Assembly: GCF_040546815.1 (NCBI RefSeq)
Contig: NZ_JBEPOO010000001.1
Span: 1,116,001 to 1,180,000, forward strand
Length of the DNA stretch: 64,000 nucleotides
DNA from: Devosia sp. 2618
Lineage (GTDB): Bacteria > Pseudomonadota > Alphaproteobacteria > Rhizobiales > Devosiaceae
Direction of reading: 5' to 3'
Positions 1 through 8,513 of the stretch are shown piece after piece (the stretch's first letter is position 1; every line of letters begins with the position of its first letter). The translations under genes were made by a program, and so were the position numbers. The notes below the pieces were generated by a model. That model saw nothing but the letters and a program-made list of their open reading frames with translations, did not search any database and was not told the DNA's origin.

Positions 1-1
1 G

Positions 2-824
2 TATTTTGGGCTAGCCTGGGCGATGATTGCGTCCGTGCGGGCGGCGGGTGGTCGTTCGGTGTCTTTCGGACTGATGGACCTGGGCCTCAAGTCTGAACAG
101 CGGGCGTCGCTGGCCGAGAACAACGTGCAGGTGGTGACGCAGACGACGGGGCTGGCGCGGGCGGACGGGCTGCGGTTTCCAGCAGCTGAGATGGGCTATC
201 TGGCGCGGCCGTTTTTGCGCGAGAATTTCCCCGGCCACGAGGTCTATGTGTGGCTCGATGCCGATAGCTGGGTGCAGGACGCCGAGGGCTATGAGGGATT
301 GGCCCAGGCGGCGCGGCAGGTGGGCGCGGCGGTGGTGGCCGAGACCGCGCATGAATATCGCTTCTGGCCATGGCTGCTGGGGTGGCGGGCCAAGCACTAT
401 GTTTTTGGCTACGGGCTGACGCGTGGCATCAGGCTGTGGCTGCGACCGCAGATCAATAATGGGGCGTTTGCGCTGACGGCGGGGGCGCCGCATTGGGCGG
501 TGTGGCAACACTATTATCAGGATGCACTGGACCGGGCGCGCTGCGCCGCATGACCAGTTTGCGCTCAATGCGGCGATCCATCTTGAGAACCTGCCGACGC
601 GGTTTATGGAGCCGACCTATAACTGGATCTGCGATCTGGCGACGCCGAAGTGGGACGCGGAGCTGGGGCGGTTTGTGCGGCCGGTGGCGCCGCATCGGCC
701 CATTCATGTGATGCATCTGGCGGGGCCTGCGAAGGCGCGCGAGTTCGATGTGGATGTGATCGGCGGCGGGGGGCGGCGGGGCAAGTTGCTGTTTGGCGCG
801 ACCTATAGCGAGACTGCGCCATGA
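2..824 (+). pseudogene. Glycosyltransferase-like protein, 5'-truncated and frameshifted
   Basis: The gene enters from the left edge: its frame is open upstream of the first in-window ATG at 23. The first frame runs to a stop at 551-553 and reads like a nucleotide-sugar transferase, with WLDADSW resembling the DxD segment and NNGAFAL further on. Sensible protein then resumes in another frame (APHDQFALNAA onward) to a stop at 822-824. The two halves join if one base is surplus or two are missing around 530-550, a GC-rich stretch of alternating G and C. The stop overlaps the start of the next gene as ATGA, which supports reading it as one gene. It lies in a polysaccharide cluster, so sugar transfer in surface glycan synthesis is likely. 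Acceptor and donor are unknown. Confidence 0.6.
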
Positions 825-1420
825 GTCAGGTGCTGGAGGCCAGCAGGACCAATCCGCGGGAGGGCGGGGCGAGCTTTCCGCTGCGGCATCGGGCGTTTCG
901 GGCGCTGTGGAATGTGACCTGGGCGCTGCTGGCATCGTGGACGCCGCCGCCGCTGCATGGGTGGCGTCGGTTTTTGCTGCGGCTGTTTGGGGCGAAGCTG
1001 GCGCCGACGGCGCGGGTCTATGGCGGGGCTAGGGTGTGGTATCCACCCAATCTGGAGATGGGCGCGCATAGCGTGCTGGCGGCGCGGGCCAATTGCTACT
1101 GCATGGATAGGGTGAGCATCGGCGCCTACGCGGTGGTCTCGCAGGGGGCGCAGTTGTGTGGTGGCACGCATCTGATCGACGATGCGCACTTCCAGCTCAT
1201 CACCAAGCCGATTGTGATCGGGGCTAATGCCTGGATCGCGGCCGAGGCCTTTGTTGGGCCGGGCGTGGTGGTTGGCGAGGGGGCGGTGCTGGGCGCGCGT
1301 GGGGTGGCGTTCAGCGATCTGGAGGCGTGGGGCGTTTATGCAGGTAACCCCGCGAAGTGGCTGCGAAAGCGTAACGATACGGTGACGGGTGGGGCGGGGG
1401 CTTTCGCCCCCGAACCTTAG
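821..1420 (+). CDS. WcaF-like polysaccharide O-acetyltransferase (hexapeptide repeat)
   Basis: This 199-residue protein has the left-handed beta-helix hexapeptide pattern of colanic-acid-type acetyltransferases (WcaF group). The N-terminal part is rich in Trp, Leu and Arg (residues 25-60). Hexapeptide turns follow from about residue 65 to 175, and it ends with the typical AGNPAKWLRKR tail. A conserved histidine segment (GGTHLIDDAHF) sits where the acetyl-CoA enzymes carry their catalytic region. The ATG overlaps the preceding stop by four bases, so it is translationally coupled to the glycosyltransferase. It probably acetylates a sugar of an exopolysaccharide or its precursor in the cytoplasm. 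The exact substrate cannot be told. Confidence 0.8.
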   Translation: MSQVLEASRTNPREGGASFPLRHRAFRALWNVTWALLASWTPPPLHGWRRFLLRLFGAKLAPTARVYGGARVWYPPNLEMGAHSVLAARANCYCMDRVSIGAYAVVSQGAQLCGGTHLIDDAHFQLITKPIVIGANAWIAAEAFVGPGVVVGEGAVLGARGVAFSDLEAWGVYAGNPAKWLRKRNDTVTGGAGAFAPEP

Positions 1421-1421
1421 A

Positions 1422-2768
1422 TCAATAGACGTTTGCGCGGCGGATGGCCGGTCGTCCGAGGCGCACGGTCAGTGACACGCTCGATGACGGCTTGCAGGTG
1501 ATGCGCCAGCCGCAGACGAGGCCCCAGCTGTTTGGCGGCACACGGCAATCGGGGGTGATGGCGAAGAGGGCATTGGCCCCGGTATAGTCGCCAGCGGGGA
1601 GTTCGCCGCCAGAGCCGAACTCGATGAGCCCATCATCGCCGCCATTGGGCGAGCCGGCGCCGCAATGGAAATCGAAGTTCTCGATGCCGGTAAAACCGGG
1701 GGCGATCTCGGCCAGGGCGATGAGTTGGATGAGGTCGCCGCCAGCGCTGCCGAGGGGGGCGTGGTCTTGTGGTGGGCGGATCTGGACGATCTGGCTACCG
1801 GTGGACGTGGTGCCGGAGAGGGTCAGCTGCACCCAGCGGGTGCCCTCGGCATCGGTGACGATGGAAAGGATCTGGTTGATGCCAGACATGCCGTAGGACT
1901 CGATGGTCCAGCCGGTGGGCAGGGTGCCGGCATAGCCTGCCGGGACGGTGCCATCGCTACCGGTGGCGAGGGCATTGGAGGAGAGGTTGCCGGCCGGGTT
2001 GTTGGTGGCGTGGTAAGTGTCGCTGGCGCCTACAGCGGTGCGATAGCGTGGTGAGCCAAGCCAAGGTTCGAGTTCGGCTGCGATCTGGCCGCTGACGTCA
2101 TGCCAGAATTTGGCGTTCAAATGGAGGCCATCGACGGTGTAGCCTGGGTTCATATCGCCCTCTGCCGAATTGGGCATGGCCGATTGGGCGAAGAGGTCGA
2201 CCACCCGGACGCCGGGGAGCAGGCCGACATGGCTGACGAGCCAATGGTTGTAGTCATGCCAGAGCGACAGGCTGGCGCCCGTCAGCCGTACGCCGGTGAA
2301 ATAGGTCGTGCCGCGGGCGGTGCCGGTCAAAACCAGAACCTGCCAGCCGGCTGCCAGTAGGTCTTTGATGCCCGAGAGCAGCGCAGCCTTGTCGGCGGCT
2401 TGCGTCGTCGCGTTGGTCCAGCCGCTGGCATTGTTGGTGCCGATCATCAGCATGACCACGCGAGTCTGGAGGGCTTTTTGGCGGGACTGCAGCAGCGCCG
2501 GAATCTGGCTGGTGACCAGATTAGCGATGGTTGCGCCGTTTTGGGCAAAGCACAGATCGGCCGAAAAACGGGCGCGGCCGCGCAGGCGCGATTGCACATG
2601 CGAAGCGGGGCCGGCCCCCTGCATGAAGGTGTTTTGCCCGACCGCACCATTGGGCGCGAGGGTGAACATGGCGCGGAAGTTGCTATCGCCGATGGTGGCG
2701 ATTTCCACCGGGCCGTAGCCGGGCAGGGCTTCGTTGAGAGCGACGCCGGGCATTGAAATTGTGCTCAT
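1422..2768 (-). CDS. SGNH/GDSL-family hydrolase, possibly spike-associated
   Basis: This 448-residue protein carries SGNH hydrolase blocks: IGDSN near residue 27 (nucleophile Ser), IGTNNA near residue 110, and VDGLHLN near residue 215 (catalytic Asp and His). The C-terminal half (about 240-448) is a beta-rich, Gly/Ser/Thr-rich region resembling a carbohydrate-binding or tail-type module. There is no signal peptide. The ATG overlaps the stop of a 53-residue ORF by ATGA, and that ORF overlaps a spike base protein. The three genes therefore form one translationally coupled unit. With the spike homologue alongside, a role as a polysaccharide de-acetylating or receptor-binding spike protein is attractive, but this is inference. 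A free esterase is the alternative. Confidence 0.7.
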   Translation of the reverse strand: MSTISMPGVALNEALPGYGPVEIATIGDSNFRAMFTLAPNGAVGQNTFMQGAGPASHVQSRLRGRARFSADLCFAQNGATIANLVTSQIPALLQSRQKALQTRVVMLMIGTNNASGWTNATTQAADKAALLSGIKDLLAAGWQVLVLTGTARGTTYFTGVRLTGASLSLWHDYNHWLVSHVGLLPGVRVVDLFAQSAMPNSAEGDMNPGYTVDGLHLNAKFWHDVSGQIAAELEPWLGSPRYRTAVGASDTYHATNNPAGNLSSNALATGSDGTVPAGYAGTLPTGWTIESYGMSGINQILSIVTDAEGTRWVQLTLSGTTSTGSQIVQIRPPQDHAPLGSAGGDLIQLIALAEIAPGFTGIENFDFHCGAGSPNGGDDGLIEFGSGGELPAGDYTGANALFAITPDCRVPPNSWGLVCGWRITCKPSSSVSLTVRLGRPAIRRANVY

Positions 2769-2926
2769 GGGCGCACCGCCTTAATGGCCGAGAGCGTGGT
2801 GCCACGGGCGTGATGGACCAGTTCATTGCGCCCGTTTCGGGGCACGAACAGGTAGCCGAAGTCGGCCTTGGGGCGCGGTGGGCCGATGAGTGTTTGGCGC
2901 GAGATATTGAGGCTGATCCACATCAT
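2765..2926 (-). CDS. 53-residue protein between spike base protein and SGNH hydrolase
   Basis: This short ORF is coupled at both ends. Its ATG at 2926 overlaps the TGA of the spike base gene (ATGA), and its own TGA overlaps the ATG of the SGNH hydrolase. The sequence begins MMWISLNISRQ, is basic, and has no signal peptide or membrane segment. I do not recognise the family. The perfect stop/start tiling with both neighbours is the main reason to believe it is expressed. A structural or linker role beside the spike proteins is a guess. Confidence 0.6.
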   Translation of the reverse strand: MMWISLNISRQTLIGPPRPKADFGYLFVPRNGRNELVHHARGTTLSAIKAVRP

Positions 2927-3186
2927 ACCAGTCCGATCATGTTGGTGGCGGTGGTGCCGGTGGCCAGCACGCGGGTGGCGCGGATCGGCAGGACCTGGCC
3001 AGTGGCGAGGCCGATGAAAATGACCGTTGCGCCCGAGGTTAGGGTGGCGGCAATATCGCCGCCAGCGCCGCAATAGATGGCGCGCGTGGTTTCGCTGAGA
3101 TCGGTTGCGTCGCTGGGCGCAATGGGGAAGGCGTGCGAAGCTGGCGCATCAAAGCCCGCTGCTGTTGATTGAAATCTGTCCTGCAT
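2923..3186 (-). CDS. Spike base protein, RCAP_rcc01079 (GhsA) family
   Basis: This 87-residue protein matches the pattern I recall for the gene transfer agent head-spike base family of Rhodobacter capsulatus (rcc01079, GhsA). The pattern is an N-terminal DRF start, PASHAF, then TPSD-like APSDATDLSETTRAIY, a Gly/Ala/Thr-rich beta core, LPIRATRV, and a final ATGTTATNMIGLV. In Rhodobacter the Ghs head spikes help particles attach to capsular polysaccharide. A GGAAGAG ribosome site precedes the ATG at 3186. No capsid, portal or tail genes are visible nearby, so it is detached from any GTA core cluster. It starts a reverse-strand unit with the 53-residue ORF and the SGNH hydrolase, divergent from a second SGNH hydrolase. 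Confidence 0.75.
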   Translation of the reverse strand: MQDRFQSTAAGFDAPASHAFPIAPSDATDLSETTRAIYCGAGGDIAATLTSGATVIFIGLATGQVLPIRATRVLATGTTATNMIGLV

Positions 3187-3291
3187 GGTTCTCTTCCAAA
3201 GATGGGATTGGGAAATATGCGGCCAGGGGTCGGCGGCAGGGATAAGCGGGACAAATCGGGTTTGGGTCGGCGGTGGGGCGGCGGACTGGCG

Positions 3292-3936
3292 ATGAAGCGT
3301 AGGGATTTTCTGCTGGGCGGTGCGACTGCTGCGATGCTGTCGACGGGGCAGGCGCGGGGCAGCCAGCCGTTCGGGATTTCATGCTTTGGCGACAGCCTGA
3401 CCGAGGGCGGCGTTCTCGAGAACTGGGTGACGGATCGCTATCCGAGCCAGTTGCAGAGCTATTATCCGGATCGCGTGGTCAGCAATTTCGGCATGGCGGG
3501 GCAGCCGTCGCAGGTCGTTCTCGGGCGGTTTCGGGCCGAGTTTGCGCGCCACTCGCTGGATACGCATGTGATCTGGTCGGGCATCAACAATTTCTGGCAG
3601 CCCGATGCAGTGATGGCCGATCTCGACGCCATGGTGGAGGCGCTCGGGCTGTCCGGTTTCGGTCATGGTCGGGTGGTTGTTCTGACGGTACTGAACAGCG
3701 CTCGGCAGGGAGTTGGCACGGCTGAGTATGAGCAGGTGGTGGCGCTCAATACCAGTATTGCGGCGCGTTTTGGCGATCATGTGCTGGATATTCGTAACCT
3801 GTTGGTTGCGGCTTCAGGTGGCGAAAACGACGCGATCAACCCGACCTGGACATCGGATGGACTGCATCCGACCGGCGAGGCAAATGCCTTTATTGCCGGG
3901 CAGGTGCGCGACTTTATCGACCGCCGGGGCTGGTAG
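3292..3936 (+). CDS. Tat-exported SGNH/GDSL hydrolase
   Basis: Starting at ATG 3292, the protein opens with a twin-arginine signal (MKRRDFLLGG, then a hydrophobic run and an AxG cleavage region). Earlier in-frame starts would bury this signal, so I reject them. The mature part has SGNH blocks: CFGDSLTEGG (nucleophile Ser), WSGINNFW (Asn block) and SDGLHPTGEAN (Asp/His block). At 214 residues it is the usual size for a single-domain GDSL esterase. It is probably folded in the cytoplasm and exported to the periplasm. Placed between the spike unit and sugar epimerases, it may remove acyl groups from a surface polysaccharide. The substrate is not known. Confidence 0.8.
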   Translation: MKRRDFLLGGATAAMLSTGQARGSQPFGISCFGDSLTEGGVLENWVTDRYPSQLQSYYPDRVVSNFGMAGQPSQVVLGRFRAEFARHSLDTHVIWSGINNFWQPDAVMADLDAMVEALGLSGFGHGRVVVLTVLNSARQGVGTAEYEQVVALNTSIAARFGDHVLDIRNLLVAASGGENDAINPTWTSDGLHPTGEANAFIAGQVRDFIDRRGW

Positions 3937-3962
3937 GCTTTTCGGCCGCCTGCGCAAAGTGC

Positions 3963-3992
3963 TTGCAAAAGTTACCGCGAAATTAATTATAG
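3963..3992 (+). promoter_or_regulatory. Candidate sigma-70-type promoter for the epimerase/glycosyltransferase operon
   Basis: An AT-rich island in the 163-base gap before the epimerase holds TTGCAA (3963-3968), a 17-base spacer and ATTATA (3986-3991). It fits transcription of the four overlapping genes that follow. It was identified by eye only. Confidence 0.35.
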
Positions 3993-4099
3993 GAGCTGCG
4001 GGAAAATACGTACCCTTGGGTTCGATCCCGTTTGGCTTGGGGGGAAGCCGGCCAACCGAACGACGTAGTACGTTTTTTAGCGTTTTATGTGAGGTGTCG

Positions 4100-5083
4100 G
4101 TGCGCAGTGTTCTGGTGCTGGGGGCGGGGGGCTTCATCGGCAGTCATCTGGTCAGGCGGCTCAAAACCGAGGGGTTTTGGGTGCGCGGGGTTGATCTGAA
4201 GTTTCCGGACTTCAGCGCGACCGAGGCCGATGACTTCGTGATTGGAGACCTGCGCGATGGGGCGGTTGTCGACAGGGTGATCGACCGCCGATTTGATGAA
4301 ATCTATCAACTGGCGGCCGACATGGGCGGCGCCGGCTATGTTTTTAGCGGCGAGCATGACGCCGAAATCATGCACAATTCGGCCAGCATCAATCTCAATG
4401 TGGTCGACCGGGCGCAGAAACGGAACATCCGGCAGGTGTTCTATTCGTCGTCGGCCTGCATGTATCCGGCCTATAATCAGGCCGATCCGGACAATCCCAA
4501 TTGTGCCGAGTCTTCGGCTTATCCGGCCGCGCCGGACAGCGAATATGGTTGGGAGAAGCTGTTCTCGGAGCGGCTGTATCTTGCCTATAACCGTAACCAC
4601 GGCATGACCAATCGGGTGGCCCGGTATCACAATATTTTCGGGCCGGAAGGCACCTGGCAGGGCGGCAAGGAGAAGGCGCCGGCCGCTGTGTGCCGCAAGG
4701 TGGCGATGGCGGCCCATGATGGCGAGATCGAAATCTGGGGCGATGGCAGCCAGACGCGGTCATTTCTCTATATCGATGAATGCCTTGAAGGCACGTTGCG
4801 GCTGACGCGGTCGGGATTTGAGGGGCCGGTCAATGTCGGGTCGGACGAGATGGTCAGCATCAATCAGCTGGTCGATCTGGTGGCCGATATCGCGGGCAAA
4901 CGGCTGCACAAGAAGCATGTGCCGGGGCCGATCGGCGTGCGGGGGCGCAATTCGGACAATCGGCTGATCGAGCGCGAGCTGGGCTGGCGACCGTCGCAAT
5001 CGCTGCGGGTTGGGCTGGAGGCCACCTATGGCTGGATCGAGGCACAGGTGCGGAGCAATAGCGCGCCGCCGGTGTCGCCGTGA
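4100..5083 (+). CDS. NAD-dependent epimerase, GDP-mannose 3,5-epimerase-like
   Basis: This 327-residue extended short-chain dehydrogenase has an N-terminal Rossmann motif (GAGGFIG near residue 8). An LAADMGG segment and SSSACMYP precede YGWEKL, the Tyr-x3-Lys catalytic pair. HNIFGPEGTW, GGKEKAPAA and WGDGSQTRSF are strongly reminiscent of GDP-mannose 3,5-epimerases. I chose GTG 4100 because GAGG lies five bases upstream and it leaves only five residues before the nucleotide fold. The open frame continues much further upstream but reads as nonsense there. It probably makes an unusual GDP-hexose for the local polysaccharide. The stop overlaps the next gene's GTG by four bases. Confidence 0.8.
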   Translation: MRSVLVLGAGGFIGSHLVRRLKTEGFWVRGVDLKFPDFSATEADDFVIGDLRDGAVVDRVIDRRFDEIYQLAADMGGAGYVFSGEHDAEIMHNSASINLNVVDRAQKRNIRQVFYSSSACMYPAYNQADPDNPNCAESSAYPAAPDSEYGWEKLFSERLYLAYNRNHGMTNRVARYHNIFGPEGTWQGGKEKAPAAVCRKVAMAAHDGEIEIWGDGSQTRSFLYIDECLEGTLRLTRSGFEGPVNVGSDEMVSINQLVDLVADIAGKRLHKKHVPGPIGVRGRNSDNRLIERELGWRPSQSLRVGLEATYGWIEAQVRSNSAPPVSP

Positions 5084-6042
5084 GCAGGACGGCTGTGATC
5101 TTCGGCGGTTGCGGATTCTTCGGCACGCATATGGCGCGGGCGCTGTCGGCTGATCCTGAAGTTGGAAGGATCGTCTTGGCGGATATTCAGCCGCCGCGCG
5201 AGCTGGCGGCGAAGGCTGATTATGTGATCTGCGATGTGCGCCAGCCGATTACCTTCCCCACGCAAGGGCCGGTGGAGATTTACAATTTTGCGGCGGTGCA
5301 TACGTCGCCGGGGCCTGCGGATTGGGAGTATTTTTGGACCAATGTGGCCGGGGCGACAAATGTGTGCCGGTTCGCGGAAGCGATTGGGGCGCGGCGGATC
5401 GTCTTCACCAGTTCGGTTGGCGTTTATGGGCCGCAGGAGTGTCTGGTCGACGAGCGGACCACGCCGCGGCCGGTTACGGCCTATGGCAAGTCCAAGCTGC
5501 TGGCCGAACAGATCCATGAGGATTGGCAGGCGCGATCAGGTGATCGGCGGCTGCTGATCGTGCGGCCAGCGGTGACATTTGGCGAGGGTGAGCGGGGCAA
5601 TTTTGAACGGCTGGCGAGCGTGCTGCGCGAGCGGCGGTTCGTTTATCCAGCACGCAAGGACACTGTGAAGGCCTGTGCGCCGGTGGAGGAACTGGCGCGG
5701 AGCATTGCCTTCATGGCGCAGTTCGACGAGCCAGTATTGCGCTATATTTTTGCCTATCCGGACCGCACGACCACCGAGGCGATCAATCGAGGGTTCGGCG
5801 AGGCTGCGGGCTATGCCATGCCGAGGCTGGTGCTGCCTGAAAAGCTGATCATGGTCGCGGCGTTTGGCTTTGAAGTGCTGGGCAAGGTGGGAGTGCGGAC
5901 AGCGATCAACCGGGAGCGTGTACGCAAGCTGATACGATCCACCAATGCCTATCCGCATGAGTTGATCTCGCGGGGTTTTGCCTTTGAAATCGGGCTGGCC
6001 GAGGCCTTGCGGCGCTGGCAGCAGAGCAGCGATTTCCGATGA
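5080..6042 (+). CDS. NAD(P)-dependent sugar epimerase/dehydratase
   Basis: This 320-residue extended SDR protein has an N-terminal GGCGFFG Rossmann motif. It carries TSSVGVYG followed by a Tyr-x3-Lys pair in AYGKSKLLAEQ near residue 147, and RPAVTFGEGERGNF after it. The start is a GTG overlapping the preceding stop (GTGA), and the stop overlaps the next ATG, so the gene sits inside a tightly coupled four-gene unit. It should convert a nucleotide-activated sugar in the cytoplasm for glycan synthesis. The precise reaction (4-epimerase, dehydratase or reductase) cannot be assigned from sequence alone. Confidence 0.8.
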   Translation: MSRTAVIFGGCGFFGTHMARALSADPEVGRIVLADIQPPRELAAKADYVICDVRQPITFPTQGPVEIYNFAAVHTSPGPADWEYFWTNVAGATNVCRFAEAIGARRIVFTSSVGVYGPQECLVDERTTPRPVTAYGKSKLLAEQIHEDWQARSGDRRLLIVRPAVTFGEGERGNFERLASVLRERRFVYPARKDTVKACAPVEELARSIAFMAQFDEPVLRYIFAYPDRTTTEAINRGFGEAAGYAMPRLVLPEKLIMVAAFGFEVLGKVGVRTAINRERVRKLIRSTNAYPHELISRGFAFEIGLAEALRRWQQSSDFR

Positions 6043-7247
6043 GCAAGATGATCCTGCACGACTATGGCGGGCATCCGTTTACCGGCCAGTTGGCGCGCGC
6101 CCTGGCGGCGCGGGGCAATGCAATGGTCTATGCGTGGTTCGCTGGCTTTTCCGGGCCGAAGGGGCGGATGGGCGGTGTCGAGCACGCTGGATTTCGGGCG
6201 GTGCCACTGGATATTGGTGGGCCGTTCGACAAGGACAATCTTGTCAGGCGCGGGCTGCAGCAGCGGGAATATGCCCGCGTTGTCGCCGCTTTGGTGCTGC
6301 AGGAGCGGCCCGACGAGGTGCTGTCAGCCAATGCGCCGATCGAGGTTCAGGAGGCGTTGCAGCGGGCCTGCGCACGCGTCGGCGCGCGGTTCGTTTTTTG
6401 GCTGCAGGATATTCATAGCGAGGCGATTGGCCGGATTATCGGCAAGAAAAACGATGGCCTAGGGAAGCTGGCGGGCACCTATTTTCGCGCGCGTGAGCGT
6501 CGGGTTTTGCAGGCGAGCGACGCAGTTATCGCAATAGCGGATGCGTTCCTCGATGTGCTGGGTGGCGAGCCCTGGCGGATGGATACGGCAGGAATGGAGG
6601 TCATCGAAAACTGGGCGCCGCTTGAGGATATTCCGCTGTTACCGCGAGACAATGACTGGGCGCAGGCAAACCTGCGGCCAGCGCAAAAGCGGATCGTTTA
6701 CACGGGGACATTGGCGCGAAAGCACAATCCGGATTTGTTGCTGTATCTGGCGCGCAATCTGGAGGCAGATGTGTACCTGTTCTCGGAAGGCAGCAGCGCG
6801 GATCATGTGAGTGCGGTGGCAGCGAGCGAAGGGCTCGACAATATGATTGTGCGGCCTTGGGTCGACGTGGACGATCTGCCGAGCGTTCTGGCTTCCGCCG
6901 ATATTTTGTACGCGGTTATTGAGGAGGACGCCGGCGTATTCTCGGTACCGTCCAAGGTGCTGTCCTATCTGGCGGCGGGGCGGGCGATATTGGGATCCAT
7001 TCCTACAAACAATCTCGCCGCCCAAACCATCTGCCGCGCCGAGGCGGGCAGGGTAGTGGCACCGGATGACGTCGACGGCCTGTTGCGTGACGCGCGGGCG
7101 TTGCTCGGCGATGACGCCGCGCGCGCCGAGATGGCCAGCAACGCGCGCGCCTATGCCGAGCGGACATTCCACATTGCCAACATCGCGGGGCGCTTTGAAG
7201 ACGTTCTCAACGAGCGGGTGGGGCAAACAAAACTGGCCGCCGAATGA
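6039..7247 (+). CDS. Family 4 glycosyltransferase (WbuB-like)
   Basis: This 402-residue GT-B protein belongs to the group that transfers a sugar from a nucleotide donor to a lipid-linked glycan. The N-terminal domain starts with HDYGGHPFTGQLARAL, and FWLQDIHSEA lies near residue 122. The C-terminal donor domain has YTGTLARKHNPDLLLYLA and ends with the VPSKVLSYLAAGRAIL motif that usually binds the nucleotide. It overlaps both neighbours by four bases. It probably acts at the cytoplasmic membrane face in exopolysaccharide or O-antigen assembly. The sugar is unknown. Confidence 0.85.
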   Translation: MSKMILHDYGGHPFTGQLARALAARGNAMVYAWFAGFSGPKGRMGGVEHAGFRAVPLDIGGPFDKDNLVRRGLQQREYARVVAALVLQERPDEVLSANAPIEVQEALQRACARVGARFVFWLQDIHSEAIGRIIGKKNDGLGKLAGTYFRARERRVLQASDAVIAIADAFLDVLGGEPWRMDTAGMEVIENWAPLEDIPLLPRDNDWAQANLRPAQKRIVYTGTLARKHNPDLLLYLARNLEADVYLFSEGSSADHVSAVAASEGLDNMIVRPWVDVDDLPSVLASADILYAVIEEDAGVFSVPSKVLSYLAAGRAILGSIPTNNLAAQTICRAEAGRVVAPDDVDGLLRDARALLGDDAARAEMASNARAYAERTFHIANIAGRFEDVLNERVGQTKLAAE

Positions 7248-8290
7248 AGCGGATTTTGTGGGTCGGCAAAGCTGCGGAAAGCGGCGAAGCGGGCGACGAA
7301 ATCTATGATCGAAAGATGATCGCCGCGCTGCGCGCACTGGGCCATTCGGTGAGCCACGTGGCGCCCCGACGGGTCAGCGCAGTGCGTGAGTTGGCCAATC
7401 TTGTCCGAGGCGTGCCGCATTATCGCAGTCGCTATCAGACCCGCCACAATGTTGATCTGGTTCGGCAGGCGAGCCGGGAGTGCGAGGTCGCCATTTGCTC
7501 GTGGGAGCCGTTTGACATGTTGGCCTGTCAGCTGGACTGTCCGACAATCCCGATCCTGCACAATGTTTCCAGCAGCGCCTTGCCGGCTGCGTTCCCGAAT
7601 AGTCTGATCGCGAAGGCGCTGGCCGGTCGCGCCGAAAGCTGGGAGCGATTGGCGTATTCCTCCGGGCGGTTCCACGCGATCGGTGTGCTGTCGCTGGCAG
7701 ATCGGGACCGCCTCCAGCAGCTCGCGCCACACGCTAATGTTGTGCACCTACCGCCGGGGTTGCCGCCGGTGGTGCCGCTCGCGGCTGATGCCGTTTTCCG
7801 GTCCGATATCATTGTATCTGGCACCTATGACTGGCGACCAAAACGCCGCGATATCATCGCGTTTGCCAGAGAATACGCGGCCAGCGGGGCACGGTGGCCA
7901 GTCTACGCCGACAAGCTCCCGAATGAGGCGGCTGTTCTGCTATCGCCGCGACTTCTAGGAGCACTGACCGCTGACGCTGCGATCAGGATCGGCATGGTTC
8001 CAGACCGTTTTGTGGCTGGTCACAAGCTCAAGGTGGGCAGCTACATCGCCGCCAACGCCATTCCGCTGTCGATGGTGGATATCTGGAGCGAGTTGGGAGA
8101 GGGACCAGATGACCCCTTAGTGCGCCGACTGAGCAGTATTTCCGAAATCGGGAATCATGTCAGGGCGTTGGAGGCAATTCCTGCCGATACGCTTCGAGGC
8201 CGATGGCTGGAGTTCCAGGCGAAAACTGCCGAGAAATTCTCCTGGGAGCGCTCTGCCGCGAGCCTTTCACAGCTCGTTGCGTCCGCTTGA
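7244..8290 (+). CDS. Putative GT-B glycosyltransferase
   Basis: This 348-residue protein begins MKRILWVGKAAESGEAGDEIYDRKM, a glycosyltransferase-like first strand and loop. A middle segment (SGTYDWRPKRRDI) looks like the start of the second GT-B domain, and GHKLKVGSYIAANAIPLSM resembles the donor-binding helix. Conservation is weaker than in the preceding gene. It is the last member of the overlapping operon, and its coupled ATG supports a shared role in polysaccharide assembly. It could also be a non-catalytic relative. Confidence 0.65.
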   Translation: MKRILWVGKAAESGEAGDEIYDRKMIAALRALGHSVSHVAPRRVSAVRELANLVRGVPHYRSRYQTRHNVDLVRQASRECEVAICSWEPFDMLACQLDCPTIPILHNVSSSALPAAFPNSLIAKALAGRAESWERLAYSSGRFHAIGVLSLADRDRLQQLAPHANVVHLPPGLPPVVPLAADAVFRSDIIVSGTYDWRPKRRDIIAFAREYAASGARWPVYADKLPNEAAVLLSPRLLGALTADAAIRIGMVPDRFVAGHKLKVGSYIAANAIPLSMVDIWSELGEGPDDPLVRRLSSISEIGNHVRALEAIPADTLRGRWLEFQAKTAEKFSWERSAASLSQLVASA

Positions 8291-8394
8291 GCGGGGCGGT
8301 TTTCCGCTTGGACACAAGCAAACCCTGTGGAAGCTTTACAACGACCATGGTTTTCGTTGCCTGCCCCGTCGACTAATGCTATGCGCGTCCCGTT

Positions 8395-8470
<76 letters not shown>

Positions 8471-8513
8471 CCTTCCACACATCAGTTCTCGATCACGACT
8501 GGTCTCGTCGTCG

